Assembly (NCBI GenBank): GCA_020638675.1
Contig: JACKID010000001.1
Span: 1,054,001 to 1,118,000 of the forward strand
Direction of reading: 5' to 3'
Source: Planctomycetota bacterium
GTDB lineage: Bacteria; Planctomycetota; UBA8742; UBA2392
Length of the DNA: 64,000 nt
Part shown: positions 15,438 through 25,533 of the stretch, piece by piece
How positions within the stretch are numbered: the stretch's first letter is position 1
Layout of the letters: every line of letters begins with the position of its first letter
Made by a program: the position numbers and the translations under genes
The notes under the pieces: model-generated
Database searches by the model: none
What the model was told of the DNA's origin: nothing
The model's input: only the letters and a program-made list of their open reading frames with translations

Positions 15438-16646
15438 CTACTTGAGCTTGGGCAGCGGATGGCTGGCGAGCCATTGCCAGAGGCGCTTGGCGCAGAGTGA
15501 GCCGCTGGCCACGACGCTCATCAACGTGCGCGTGTCGATGTTGGTGCAGTCGCCGGCGACGTAGATGCCGCCGAACATGGTCTTGCCGCCTTCACCGTGG
15601 GCGAAGTAGCCCTCATCCTGCGGCATGCGCTCGAGCCCCGGAATTGGCGTCTTCGGCGCGGGGCCCAGCGCCACCACGGCAGCATCCAGCGGCAGCCCCT
15701 GCTCTTCGGGGATGCCCTTTTCGACGAAGAACAGGAAGTCCAGCGCGTCGTCGCCCTTCACGGCAACGACTTTCGTGCCGGGGATAATGCGAACCTTCTG
15801 GCCCTGCGCGCGCTCGACCAGCAGCGGCTCGGCCGTCGGCTCGTCGTCCGGGCAGAGCACCGTGACGAACTTGGCGTAGCGGCTCAGGAAAATCGCCGCG
15901 TGCATGGCCTCGTCGCCGCCGCCGATCACCGCGACGCGACGGTCGGAGTAGATTTGTGCGTCCACCTGCGCGCCGTAGCGAATGCCGCGGTTCAGGAACT
16001 TCTCGACGCCTTCAATCTTGAGTTCGCGCTGCGCTGCCCCGGTTGCGATCACCACCGCGCGCGCCCAGAAATTGCCCGACGTGCTGTGCACGCGCTTGAA
16101 GGCGCCCTGGATGCGAATGCTGTTCACCTTGCCGCGCATCAGAGTCGCGCCCACGTGGCGGGCGTGTTCGCTGAAGTTGGCGGCGATGTCCGCGCCCGGG
16201 ACGGCTTCGTCGAAGCCGACGCCGAGGTACTCATCGACGTCGGTGAGAGGCAGCAGGTGGCCGCCCGGCTCATTCTCGTCCAGGCCCAGCACGCTCAGCC
16301 CGCCAAGCCGGCAACCGTGGCAGGCCGCCAGGCCCGCGGGCCCAAGGCCGACGACGATCACGTCGAAGATGGTCTGGCCGCGCGACTCGAGCTGCTCGAT
16401 GTCAAAGCGCACGCCGGTCGCCTCGAGAAGTTCTTCCTGCGTCGGGTCCGGCAGCCATTCGTCGTTGACGTACAGCACCGGCGAGACAGGCGCCCCGCAC
16501 AGCTTGCGGATGAACGCGTTGGCTTCCTGATCGGTGGAGATGTTGCGCTCGTTCCAGGACATGTGGTGCGCCTCAAGCGCTTCCTTCGCGAGCCGGTTGG
16601 ATTCCGACACGCCGTCCGAGAACATGATGATCTTCGCTGCGGGCAT
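15438..16646 (-). CDS. Thioredoxin-reductase-like flavoprotein with glutaredoxin-like domain, redox cysteines absent
   Basis: A 402-residue protein. Residues 1-85 form a glutaredoxin-like domain (KIIMFSDGVSES, then the cis-Pro segment APVSPVLYVNDEWL) with no CxxC. From about residue 93 follows a thioredoxin-reductase-type two-domain flavoprotein: FAD motif VVGLGPAGLAA, NAD(P) motif VAVIGGGDEAMHAA, and C-terminal FAD motif GGIYVAGDCTN. At the usual active-site position (CxxCDG just before the NAD motif) the sequence is RYGAQVDAQ, so both cysteines are gone. It cannot work as a classic thioredoxin reductase. A ferredoxin/flavodoxin-NADP reductase-like role is the closest described alternative. 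Confidence 0.75.
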   Translation of the reverse strand: MPAAKIIMFSDGVSESNRLAKEALEAHHMSWNERNISTDQEANAFIRKLCGAPVSPVLYVNDEWLPDPTQEELLEATGVRFDIEQLESRGQTIFDVIVVGLGPAGLAACHGCRLGGLSVLGLDENEPGGHLLPLTDVDEYLGVGFDEAVPGADIAANFSEHARHVGATLMRGKVNSIRIQGAFKRVHSTSGNFWARAVVIATGAAQRELKIEGVEKFLNRGIRYGAQVDAQIYSDRRVAVIGGGDEAMHAAIFLSRYAKFVTVLCPDDEPTAEPLLVERAQGQKVRIIPGTKVVAVKGDDALDFLFFVEKGIPEEQGLPLDAAVVALGPAPKTPIPGLERMPQDEGYFAHGEGGKTMFGGIYVAGDCTNIDTRTLMSVVASGSLCAKRLWQWLASHPLPKLK

Positions 16647-16863
16647 ACGCCTACCTGCACGAGCGCGGCCTGCGGGGGGATGCGGGCTTATCGCTCAATT
16701 CGAATCGCAACGCAAGCCAGTTGACCCCAAGCACTTACTGCCGCGGCCAGGCTGACTCATGTTCGCTGCGAGGGCAGCACTTTCCTCACAATACGGCGTG
16801 CTGTCAATGAGTGGATTCGGTCGGGAAAACCTGTCACCCGGTCCCGTTTGTCGCACCGCGCGC

Positions 16864-16869
16864 TATCAT
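16864..16869 (+). promoter_or_regulatory. Candidate -10 hexamer for ribBA (leaderless spacing)
   Basis: TATCAT is followed by seven bases and then the ribBA ATG. No Shine-Dalgarno sequence intervenes. The same TATCAT-6/7-ATG layout recurs at 60627. Confidence 0.4.
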
Positions 16870-16876
16870 CGCCGGC

Positions 16877-18154
<1,278 letters not shown>

Positions 18155-18157
18155 GAA

Positions 18158-18216
18158 GCTATCGGCTGTTGGCTATTGGCCGTTAGCTAACCGCCAACAG
18201 CCAATGGCCAATGGCT
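18158..18216. repeat. Imperfect word-repeat inverted repeat (TTGGC words)
   Basis: The left arm contains GGCTGTTGGCTATTGGC and the right arm CCGCCAACAGCCAATGGCC. About 19 of 25 positions pair. Each arm is itself a near-tandem of 8-nt words such as TGTTGGC and TATTGGC. It lies between ribBA and the amidohydrolase gene. Confidence 0.55.
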
Positions 18217-18239
18217 GCCCTCGTCGGTAAATAAACTGC

Positions 18240-19529
18240 ATGGACTACGCCGTTCGTGTCAGCCATTACGTTGATCCCGCGACGTTTGAGATTCAGCGCG
18301 ATGTGATTGTGCTGATCTCGGGCGCGCATGTTGTCGAGGTGATTGTCGGCGGCGAGGTCAGTGGGGGACTCGACGGGCTGGCGCGTCAGACGCTCGAATT
18401 CGACAACGCGGTCTGTCTGCCCGGCTTCGTGAATTCGCACGCGCACCTCGATCTTTCACACTTGCATGGCCAAGTCCCCAGTGGGCTGACATTTCCTGAG
18501 TGGGCGCCGGCCGTGATTGCGGGGCGCGGGATGCCGCAAGCGATGATCGACGCCGGCATCGACGACGCCTGCCGCATGATGGTTGCGAGTGGCACCACGG
18601 CTGTGCTGGACATCAGCGTCGGCGGCGACTCGGCCGCTCACCTGGCTAAACATGGGCTGCGCGGCAACCTCGCGCTGGAAGTGCTGGGCTGGTCGGGCGA
18701 TGCCGCCGAGAAGGCCATGGCCCGCGCCGACGAGATCGTGCGCAAAGAGTTCGAACTCGACGCCGAACGCCTCGGCAAGGACGCAGGCGACGCGGCAGCC
18801 CCGGCCGTTCGCGACGGCATCGACTACAGCTACTCGCCCCACGCGCCCTACAGCACGAGCATGGAGCTGTATCAGCACGCTTTCGGGCGGGCGTTCGGCG
18901 AGGGCCGCGTGTGCACCACACACGTCGCGGAATCTCCCGAAGAAGAAGCGTTCATCCGCGACGGCACCGGGCCTTTGCCGGAGTTGCTGGGCAAGCTCGG
19001 GTTGGACCTTTCGGGCTTTCCGGGTTTCGGGACTACGCCGATCTCGCTGCTGCTCGGCGACTGGCTGATGCCCTGGCTGGGCGCGGAGAACCATCGACTG
19101 GTGCTGGTGCACTGCAACTACGCGCGGGAGGCCGATTTCGAGCATCTCGCCGTGACCAAACCGTCCGTCTGCTGGTGCCCGCGCAGCCACGCCTGGTTCG
19201 GCCACGAGCCGTGGCCGCTGGCCCGGATGCGTGAAGCGGGCGTGAACCTTGTGATCGGCACCGACAGCCTGGCGAGCAACAGCGGACTCGACATGCTGGG
19301 CGAAATCCGGCTGGCCGCCCAGCACCCGGATGCGGATGTCACCGAGCTGTTCAAGGCCGCGACAGTGAATGGCCGCAAGGCGCTCGGTATTCCTGCCGAC
19401 GCGGCCGACCTCGCTATCTGGGGCCTGCCGGCCGGTGCCGACGACAACCTGTTCAAGGCCATGCTGGCGAACGAAGTACCGCTGTACGCATCATTCAGCC
19501 GCGGCAACCTGATCGCCCGCGCGATCTGA
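18240..19529 (+). CDS. Amidohydrolase-family metal-dependent hydrolase/deaminase
   Basis: A 429-residue TIM-barrel hydrolase of the TRZ/ATZ/SsnA-type amidohydrolase branch. Metal-binding residues visible: HxH in GFVNSHAHLDLSH, His in YSPHAPYST, His with Glu in TTHVAESPEEE, and the late Asp in VIGTDSLASNS. This arrangement is shared by adenosine-type deaminases and by aminofutalosine deaminase of the futalosine menaquinone route. A menaquinone role is possible but cannot be asserted without mqn genes nearby. The start has no clear Shine-Dalgarno sequence. It is flanked on both sides by palindromic spacer repeats. Confidence 0.8.
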   Translation: MDYAVRVSHYVDPATFEIQRDVIVLISGAHVVEVIVGGEVSGGLDGLARQTLEFDNAVCLPGFVNSHAHLDLSHLHGQVPSGLTFPEWAPAVIAGRGMPQAMIDAGIDDACRMMVASGTTAVLDISVGGDSAAHLAKHGLRGNLALEVLGWSGDAAEKAMARADEIVRKEFELDAERLGKDAGDAAAPAVRDGIDYSYSPHAPYSTSMELYQHAFGRAFGEGRVCTTHVAESPEEEAFIRDGTGPLPELLGKLGLDLSGFPGFGTTPISLLLGDWLMPWLGAENHRLVLVHCNYAREADFEHLAVTKPSVCWCPRSHAWFGHEPWPLARMREAGVNLVIGTDSLASNSGLDMLGEIRLAAQHPDADVTELFKAATVNGRKALGIPADAADLAIWGLPAGADDNLFKAMLANEVPLYASFSRGNLIARAI

Positions 19530-19530
19530 G

Positions 19531-19617
19531 GACAGGAGCCGGGAGCGTAAGCGACCGGCAAGTATACGCCCAGGAATCGCCTGCCAACCCGTCGCTGGCG
19601 CTCGGGGCTCCTGTTTC
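19531..19617. repeat. Inverted repeat of the GGAGCGTAAGCGA type
   Basis: The left arm starts GACAGGAGCCGGGAGCGTAA. The right arm, read in reverse, contains ACAGGAGCCCCGAGCGCCAG. Arms of about 27 nt pair at roughly 22 positions, separated by about 30 nt. It lies in the spacer between the amidohydrolase gene and serS, where it could form a long hairpin. Confidence 0.6.
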
Positions 19618-19656
19618 CTAAACCGGCAACTTCTGATCGTTCGATAGCGGTGAAAC

Positions 19657-20982
19657 ATGCTCGACATCAAACTCATTCGCGACAACGCCGAGGCGGTGAA
19701 GACCGGGCTGATCAGCCGCAACGCCGACGTCGACGCCATCGACGAAGTTCTCAAGCTCGACGCCAACTGGCGTGCGAAACAGACTGAAGCCGAAGAGCGC
19801 CAGGCCGCCCTGAACAAGGCCAACAAGGCTTTCGGCCCATGGATGGGCGGGCGCAAGAAGAACCCGGACATGCCCGCGCCCAAAGAGCTGGTGGAGCTAT
19901 TGGGCGAAACACCGCCCGACCCTGAGACCGCCAAGGAAAAGCTGCGCCTGCTGGGCGAAGAGAAGGACAAGCTGCAGGGCGAGGCAGATGCGATCCTGAA
20001 TGAAGTGGAAGGCCTGCTGATGCACCTTCCCAACCTGCCGAGCGCGCACACTCCGGTCGGCAAGTCTGAGGCAGACAACGTCGTCCGCAAGGAGTGGGGT
20101 AACAAGCGCGAGTTCGACTTTGAGCCGAAGGCGCACTGGGACCTCGTCGGCGACCGGGGGTTGGACCTCGAAATCGGCGGACGAATCAGCGGCAGCGGCT
20201 TCCCGTTCTTTCGCGGCAAGATCGCGAAGCTTGAGCGCGCGCTGATCAACTTCTTTCTCGAGCTGCACACGGCCGAGCACGGCTATACCGAGTGCTGGAC
20301 GCCGTTCATGGTGCGCGGCGAAACCCTGCGCAACAGCAGCCAGTTGCCGAAGTTCTACGACGAGCTCTATCGCGCAGACGAGCGTGACGACCTCTTTCTG
20401 ATCCCGACCGCCGAGGTGCCGCTTACCAGCGTGCACGCGGGCGAGATCATTCCTGACGAGAACGCCCCGATTCGGTATTGCGCCTTCACGCCCTGCTTCC
20501 GCCGTGAGGCAGGCGCGGCCGGCAAGGACACGCGCGGCATCCTGCGCGTGCACCAGTTCAGCAAGGTTGAGCTGATGGTGGTGACCACGCCCGAACGCAG
20601 TGAAGAAGAACACGAAACGTTGACACGCTGCGCCGAAACTGTGCTGGAGAAGCTGAACATCCCGTACCGCCGGCTCGAGCTTTGCACGGGCGACATGGGC
20701 TTCGGCGCGGCGCGTTGCTACGACCTTGAGGCGTGGGCGCCCGGCGTTGGCAAGTGGCTCGAGGTCAGCAGCTGCAGCAATTTCACCGACTTCCAGGCCC
20801 GCCGCGCCAAGATCCGCGTGAAAGACAAAGACAAGAAGACACGACTGGCGCACACGCTGAACGGCAGCGGTCTGGCGTGCCCCCGCACCATGATCGCGAT
20901 CCTGGAAAACAACCAGCAGGCCGACGGGACGATCAACATTCCACCGGCGCTGCAGCCATACTACGGCGCAGAAGTGTTGTAA
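19657..20982 (+). CDS. serS: Seryl-tRNA synthetase
   Basis: A 441-residue class II aminoacyl-tRNA synthetase that charges tRNA-Ser. The N-terminal coiled-coil arm (about residues 1-115) contacts the long variable arm of tRNA-Ser. The catalytic core follows, with the serine-pocket segment PTAEVPLTS, motif 2 FRREAGAAGKDTRGILR and motif 3 NGSGLACPRTMIAILEN. Length and start agree with bacterial SerRS. The 127-base upstream spacer carries the GGAGCGTAAGCGA inverted repeat. No T-box is expected or seen. It is followed by nadB on the same strand after 111 bases filled with repeat words. Confidence 0.96.
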   Translation: MLDIKLIRDNAEAVKTGLISRNADVDAIDEVLKLDANWRAKQTEAEERQAALNKANKAFGPWMGGRKKNPDMPAPKELVELLGETPPDPETAKEKLRLLGEEKDKLQGEADAILNEVEGLLMHLPNLPSAHTPVGKSEADNVVRKEWGNKREFDFEPKAHWDLVGDRGLDLEIGGRISGSGFPFFRGKIAKLERALINFFLELHTAEHGYTECWTPFMVRGETLRNSSQLPKFYDELYRADERDDLFLIPTAEVPLTSVHAGEIIPDENAPIRYCAFTPCFRREAGAAGKDTRGILRVHQFSKVELMVVTTPERSEEEHETLTRCAETVLEKLNIPYRRLELCTGDMGFGAARCYDLEAWAPGVGKWLEVSSCSNFTDFQARRAKIRVKDKDKKTRLAHTLNGSGLACPRTMIAILENNQQADGTINIPPALQPYYGAEVL

Positions 20983-20988
20983 CCGCGA

Positions 20989-21094
20989 AGAGCCGCAAAG
21001 GACCGCGAAGGGACTGCGCCGGCTATGCTTGGCGGTCCTTAGCGGTTCAAGCCCTATCCAATCCAAAATCCACAATCCACAATCCAAAATCACA
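20989..21094. repeat. Word-repeat inverted repeat followed by CAATCCA words
   Basis: The left arm GAGCCGCAAAGGACCGCGAA pairs with a right arm that reads GAACCGCTAAGGACCGCCAA in reverse (17 of 20). After the hairpin, 21058-21092 carries TCCAATCC, TCCACAATCC, ACAATCC and AAAATC in near tandem, much more AT-rich than its surroundings, right up to the nadB start. Confidence 0.55.
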
Positions 21095-22722
21095 TGGATC
21101 GCTACCTCGTCTCATTCGACAGCAAACACATCAGCCACGAAACCGTGGACGTGCTGGTCATCGGCACGGGCGTGGCGGGCATTACTGCGGCCATCGCTTC
21201 GGCGCGTGGCGGTGCGGCAACGTTGATGGTCAACAAGGCGGTGCTTGAAGAATCCAACACTTCGCATGCCAAGGGCGGCATCGCGGCGGTCGTCGCCAGG
21301 GACGATTCCTTCGACTCGCACGTGCAGGACACGCTGGTCGCGGGCGACGGGCTGTGCGACGAGCCGGCCGTGCGCGCGATTGTTGAAGGCGGCCCGGCCG
21401 GGATCGAGTTTCTGGTTTCCTGCGGCGCGCAGTTCGACAAGGCCGACGGCGGGCTCGACCTCGGACGCGAGGGCGGCCATTCCGGTCATCGCATCATCCA
21501 CGCAGGCGGCGACGCCACGGGCGCCGAAGTCAGCCGCGCGCTGCTGGCCGAGGGCCTGAAGACGACCGGGTTGCGCGCCTACAAGAACACGTTCGTGCTC
21601 GACCTGCTCACGCACGAAGGCGATGAGCGCGGTCCAGGCCGCAAATGCCTTGGCGCGATCATGATGCGCCACAACGAGCCGCACATTGTCTGGGCGCGCA
21701 CCACGATTCTCGCCAGCGGCGGCGCAGGCCAGCTCTATCGTGAGTCGAGCAACCCGCCGGTGGCGACAGCCGACGGGCACGCCATGTGCATCCGCGCAGG
21801 TGTCGAGATGCGCGACATGGAGATGGTGCAGTTCCACCCGACGTTGCTCTACGTCGCCGGGCTGGACCGACGCCTGATTACCGAGGCGCTGCGCGGGCAC
21901 GGCGCGTACCTGCGCAATTCCATGGGCGAGCGCTTCATGGTCGGGCAGCACGAACTGGCCGAGCTTGCCCCGCGCGACGTCGTCAGCCGCGCGATCAACC
22001 GTGAGATGCACCGCACCGGCGACCCGGCCGCGTTCCTCGATGTCACGCACCTCGACCAGGCCGATCTGCGCACCAAGTTCCCCAGCTTCATGCAGGCGTG
22101 CGACGATGCCGACATCGATCCCGCAAAGTCATGGGTGCCGATCCGCCCGGGACCGCACTACATGATCGGTGGGGCAATGGCGGGGCTCGATGGCACCACG
22201 AACGTCGAAGGTTTGCTTGCGGTGGGGGAGGTCTCCAGCACCGGACTTCACGGTGCAAACCGATTGGCGAGTAACAGCCTGCTTGAAGGCCTCGTTTGTG
22301 GTGAACGCGCGGGCAAGCTCGCGGCTTCGCGCGGCGAGTTCGTCGGCAAGCCCCCGCGGATTACTTTCGAGCGTCCCCTGCGCAGCGCGCGGCGGATTGA
22401 CGTGCCGGACATGACGGCTTCGGTCAAGGGTGCGATGTGGCGCTACATGGGTGTCGAGCGCGACGAGCGCGGCATGCTCGAGTTCCAGCGCCAGCTCACC
22501 GGCTGGTCCCGCATGGCCTCTGAGCAGGAGCGCCGCTTTCCCAGTGAGTGGCAGCTTGAGAACATGCTGGAAGTAGCGCTCGCCATGACCCGGTCCGCGC
22601 TTGCACGAAAAGAGAGCCGCGGCGTGCACTTCCGGCGCGACTTCCCGGATCACGTCGATGCGCTCGCCGGCAAGCACAGCCAGGTTGCAGCCGGCGGCGA
22701 GATTGCGCTGGTCAGTCAATGA
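21094..22722 (+). CDS. nadB: L-aspartate oxidase
   Basis: A 542-residue FAD enzyme of the succinate dehydrogenase/fumarate reductase flavoprotein family, catalysing L-aspartate to iminoaspartate in de novo NAD synthesis. Visible features: FAD dinucleotide motif VIGTGVAGITAAIA, SNTSHAKGGIAAVV, the active-site region REGGHSGHRIIHAGGDATG, MEMVQFHPTLLY, and GLHGANRLASNSLLEGLV near the end of the FAD domain. The C-terminal helical domain is complete. No nadA or nadC is adjacent. The 3' end overlaps the convergent spermidine-synthase-like gene by 11 bases. SdhA-type covalent flavin His is not at the SdhA position, which supports NadB. Confidence 0.93.
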   Translation: MDRYLVSFDSKHISHETVDVLVIGTGVAGITAAIASARGGAATLMVNKAVLEESNTSHAKGGIAAVVARDDSFDSHVQDTLVAGDGLCDEPAVRAIVEGGPAGIEFLVSCGAQFDKADGGLDLGREGGHSGHRIIHAGGDATGAEVSRALLAEGLKTTGLRAYKNTFVLDLLTHEGDERGPGRKCLGAIMMRHNEPHIVWARTTILASGGAGQLYRESSNPPVATADGHAMCIRAGVEMRDMEMVQFHPTLLYVAGLDRRLITEALRGHGAYLRNSMGERFMVGQHELAELAPRDVVSRAINREMHRTGDPAAFLDVTHLDQADLRTKFPSFMQACDDADIDPAKSWVPIRPGPHYMIGGAMAGLDGTTNVEGLLAVGEVSSTGLHGANRLASNSLLEGLVCGERAGKLAASRGEFVGKPPRITFERPLRSARRIDVPDMTASVKGAMWRYMGVERDERGMLEFQRQLTGWSRMASEQERRFPSEWQLENMLEVALAMTRSALARKESRGVHFRRDFPDHVDALAGKHSQVAAGGEIALVSQ

Positions 22723-24823
22723 TCGACAGCAGGTTCGAGTAGTCGTCCGTCCACGGGCGAATCTCGGGCACGTCGTCCACGCTCATCGGGCTGCCGAAAT
22801 TCAACGGCCAGTAATCGTCGTCGCCAACATCTTCGCGCGGCCAGTTTTCGCGAAGCGCATCGAAGCGCGCGGCTATGGCGTCCATGCGCTCGTCGCCGTC
22901 GCACAGGATCATCCAGTCGGCGCGGCTGGTGCCTTCGCGTTCGTTGCCGGCGGACAACCAGCCGACGTACTTGAGTTTCTGGCCCGTGGCGCCCTGGATC
23001 ACGATCGGCCGAAGGTCGAGGTAGCGGTTCGAGATGTGCACGCAGATCACGCCGCCGGGCTTGAGGTGGCTGCGATACAACTCGAACGATTCTGCTGTCA
23101 GCAGGTGAACCGGTATGGCGTCGCTGCTGAACGCGTCGAGCACGAGTACGTCGAACTGCTGCGGCGCCTCGGATTCAAGCTGCAGCCGCGCGTCACCGAT
23201 CACGACCTGCAGGTCACCGCGACAGGTCTCGATGAACCGGAAGTACTCCTTGGCCAACTCAAGGACGTGCGGGTCGATCTCATAGAATCGGTACTCGTCG
23301 CCCGGGCGCGCGTAGGTGGCGATGGTTCCCGCGCCCAGCCCGACCACGCCAACGCGAAGCTTCTGATCATCAGGGTACGAGCCCAGCACGACGCCGACGC
23401 CGGAGTTCGTCCCGTAGTAGCTGGTCGGAATACGGACCCGCCCCTCGCCCATGAACTCATGCCCGTGGAGCGTGTTGCCGGACTCGAGTATGCGCTCCCA
23501 GCGCGTGCCTTCGGGTGATTCGCGTACGCGATAGACGCCGTAGAAGCTGCGGCTGGTGTCGATTGTGTTCTCAAGGCTGTCGAGAACGCCATAGCCCAGC
23601 CCGCCCATCGCACCGACGGCTACGATCAGGATCGCCAGCCAGGCCCAGCGCGGCTTGCCGTCATACAGCCTGGACGCCGGGTCGCGCGCCAGCGAAATGA
23701 GCACCAGCGCCCCCGTGGCGAGCACACCGGCCGGCAGCTCGACGTACATGGTGAACAGCAACGGCGAGAGCACGGCGACGAACACGCCCCCGATCACGCC
23801 GCCGATCGAAATCGACAGGTAGAAGCGGGTCAATCGCTGAGGCGGCGGGCGAAGTCGGAAGGCCTCGCCGTGGCAGACCATGCAGAACACGAACAGGCTG
23901 GCCAGATACAACGCGACGATCCACGGCAGGGAGAGATGGAACATCAAGCTGGGGCCAAGTGCCGTGCCCAGCATCGCCACGGGAAGCAGCAGCAAGAACA
24001 CCTTGCGCGGGTACCAGCGCTTTCCGGCAAATGTGAACACGAAGGACAGCAGATAGATGCTCAGCGGCAGGACCCACAGCAGCGGCACACTGGCAATGTC
24101 CATGCACAACTGGTTCGTGAAGGCGAGCAGCAGGCAGCTTCCCGCGGCCGCAAATGCAATCCAGAGCAGAGTGTGGCTGCGGCCCGGGACTGCATTCACT
24201 TCCGAGGGCGCATCAGCCACTGGCTCGGCTGCGGCTTTCGGCGAGGCGCGGAACGCCGAGATGGCTGCCACCGCGCACAGAATGCTGAAGCCGACGTAGA
24301 CCCACGTCCAGCTCCAGGCCTGGTCCATGCGCCCGAGCATCGGCTCGATAGCGAATGGGTAGCTCAGCAGCGCCAGCAGCGAGCCGACGTTGGAAAGCGC
24401 GTACAGCGCGTACGGAGAACGCTCGGGGAAGCTGCGGCTGAACCATGCCTGCAGCAGCGGCCCGGTTGACGACAGTGCAAAGTACGGCAGCCCCACGGAT
24501 GCTCCGAGCAGCAACATGATGCGCAGCGTCGGCGCGCCCGCACCGTCCGGCTTCAATGACTCGGGTGGAATGATCGGCAGCCAGAATACGCACAGCGCCA
24601 GCAGCGCGAGGTGAACGCCGAGCTGCGCGCCGGGTTTCAGGCGGGCGATGCTGAAGTGCGCGTAGGCATAGCCTGCCAGCAGCACTCCCTGAAAGAACAG
24701 CATGGCAACCGACCACACGGCCGCCGTGCCACCAAACCACGGAAGAATAAACCGGCCGATCAGCGGCTGGACCTGAAACAGCAGAAACGCGCTGACAAAG
24801 ATGGTGGCGGCGTAGCGGATCAT
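22712..24823 (-). CDS. Polytopic membrane protein fused to a spermidine-synthase-like domain
   Basis: A 703-residue protein. Residues 1 to about 420 contain roughly ten hydrophobic segments, starting YAATIFVSAFLLFQVQPLIG. A C-terminal Rossmann domain of the spermidine synthase family follows, with VGVVGLGAGTIATYA, YRFYEIDPHVLELA, VVIGDARLQLE and LVLDAFSSDAIPVHLL. The DAFSSDAIP motif is typical of this membrane-fused branch, which is common in Planctomycetota and other environmental bacteria and has no demonstrated polyamine activity. It is the last gene of a minus-strand operon with waaA and two small membrane proteins, starting 12 bases after the preceding stop, so a role at the envelope is plausible. 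Confidence 0.85.
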   Translation of the reverse strand: MIRYAATIFVSAFLLFQVQPLIGRFILPWFGGTAAVWSVAMLFFQGVLLAGYAYAHFSIARLKPGAQLGVHLALLALCVFWLPIIPPESLKPDGAGAPTLRIMLLLGASVGLPYFALSSTGPLLQAWFSRSFPERSPYALYALSNVGSLLALLSYPFAIEPMLGRMDQAWSWTWVYVGFSILCAVAAISAFRASPKAAAEPVADAPSEVNAVPGRSHTLLWIAFAAAGSCLLLAFTNQLCMDIASVPLLWVLPLSIYLLSFVFTFAGKRWYPRKVFLLLLPVAMLGTALGPSLMFHLSLPWIVALYLASLFVFCMVCHGEAFRLRPPPQRLTRFYLSISIGGVIGGVFVAVLSPLLFTMYVELPAGVLATGALVLISLARDPASRLYDGKPRWAWLAILIVAVGAMGGLGYGVLDSLENTIDTSRSFYGVYRVRESPEGTRWERILESGNTLHGHEFMGEGRVRIPTSYYGTNSGVGVVLGSYPDDQKLRVGVVGLGAGTIATYARPGDEYRFYEIDPHVLELAKEYFRFIETCRGDLQVVIGDARLQLESEAPQQFDVLVLDAFSSDAIPVHLLTAESFELYRSHLKPGGVICVHISNRYLDLRPIVIQGATGQKLKYVGWLSAGNEREGTSRADWMILCDGDERMDAIAARFDALRENWPREDVGDDDYWPLNFGSPMSVDDVPEIRPWTDDYSNLLSIID

Positions 24824-24835
24824 TGAGACGTCAAG

Positions 24836-25198
24836 CTACGCCTCGGGCTTCGGGGGCGCAACGGACACGCCGTCAGGCCGTTTTTTCTTCCACTGGCGAA
24901 TGTCGCGGCGGATGCGGTCCATGTCGTTCCGGGCGTGCTCGGCGATGCGGCGGTAGCGCAGGATGTAGCTCACGACGACCAGAAACAGCAGCCCGGGGGG
25001 CATGGCGATCAGCAAGGCATACGGCTCGTTGTTGAACACGATCAGCAGTGCGGCGCAGACGGCGATGAGCAGCAGTGCGACTAGTACCAGCTTCCCGGCG
25101 GTTGCGGTGGACGACTTGTCCTTGGCGCCGGCCTCTTCCAATTCGGCGTCCAGTCTCGCCGCGAGTTCGGACCACTTCTCGGCGGTCAGGTCAGTCAT
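24836..25198 (-). CDS. Small membrane protein, two transmembrane segments
   Basis: A 120-residue protein with two adjacent hydrophobic helices (LVLVALLLIAVCAALLIVF and LLIAMPPGLLFLVVVSYIL) between an acidic N-terminal part and a basic C-terminal part (RNDMDRIRRDIRQWKKK). The function is unknown. Its ATG overlaps the TGA of the preceding gene (ATGA), so translation is coupled. It looks similar in size and layout to that upstream gene; the two may work together in the membrane. It belongs to the waaA operon. Confidence 0.7.
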   Translation of the reverse strand: MTDLTAEKWSELAARLDAELEEAGAKDKSSTATAGKLVLVALLLIAVCAALLIVFNNEPYALLIAMPPGLLFLVVVSYILRYRRIAEHARNDMDRIRRDIRQWKKKRPDGVSVAPPKPEA

Positions 25199-25533
25199 TG
25201 CTGCCCTCCCGTGCGCGCCTTTGCTTCCAGCGCTTTCAACTCACGCTCAATGGCGTAGGACTCTGTCTCAAGGGCGCTCTTCTTGCGGAAGAATGGCCAG
25301 GCGGGAAGCAGGAGAATGACAAATACCACCGCGCCGAACGCGGGTGGCCCGCCACCGTAAAAGGCGTTCACCCCAACAAAGCCGAGTGCGAGCACTACAG
25401 CCACGATGGCAACGCAGAAGCCGATCTTGCCGTTCCGTGCCGCCGCGCGGCGGCACTCGGCATGGCGCTCCTGCAGCGCGCCGACGTTGCCGTAGGGTGT
25501 CAGTTCCACTTCGCTCGCGCGTTCGTTACTCAC
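25195..25533 (-). CDS. Small membrane protein, two transmembrane segments
   Basis: A 112-residue protein with hydrophobic segments IGFCVAIVAVVLALGFVGVN and FGAVVFVILLLPAWPFF, a short charged N-terminus and a helical C-terminal tail. No family is recognised. GTG 25533 was chosen because it overlaps the waaA stop region and is preceded by GAGAGG; an in-frame ATG at 25548 is possible. It is the second gene of the waaA operon and is coupled to the next small membrane protein by ATGA. Confidence 0.65.
   Translation of the reverse strand: MSNERASEVELTPYGNVGALQERHAECRRAAARNGKIGFCVAIVAVVLALGFVGVNAFYGGGPPAFGAVVFVILLLPAWPFFRKKSALETESYAIERELKALEAKARTGGQQ

Noticed and set aside
16647..16876. FMN riboswitch before ribBA
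   Set aside because: The 230-base spacer lacks the conserved RFN core sequences; a -10-like hexamer sits directly before the ATG instead.
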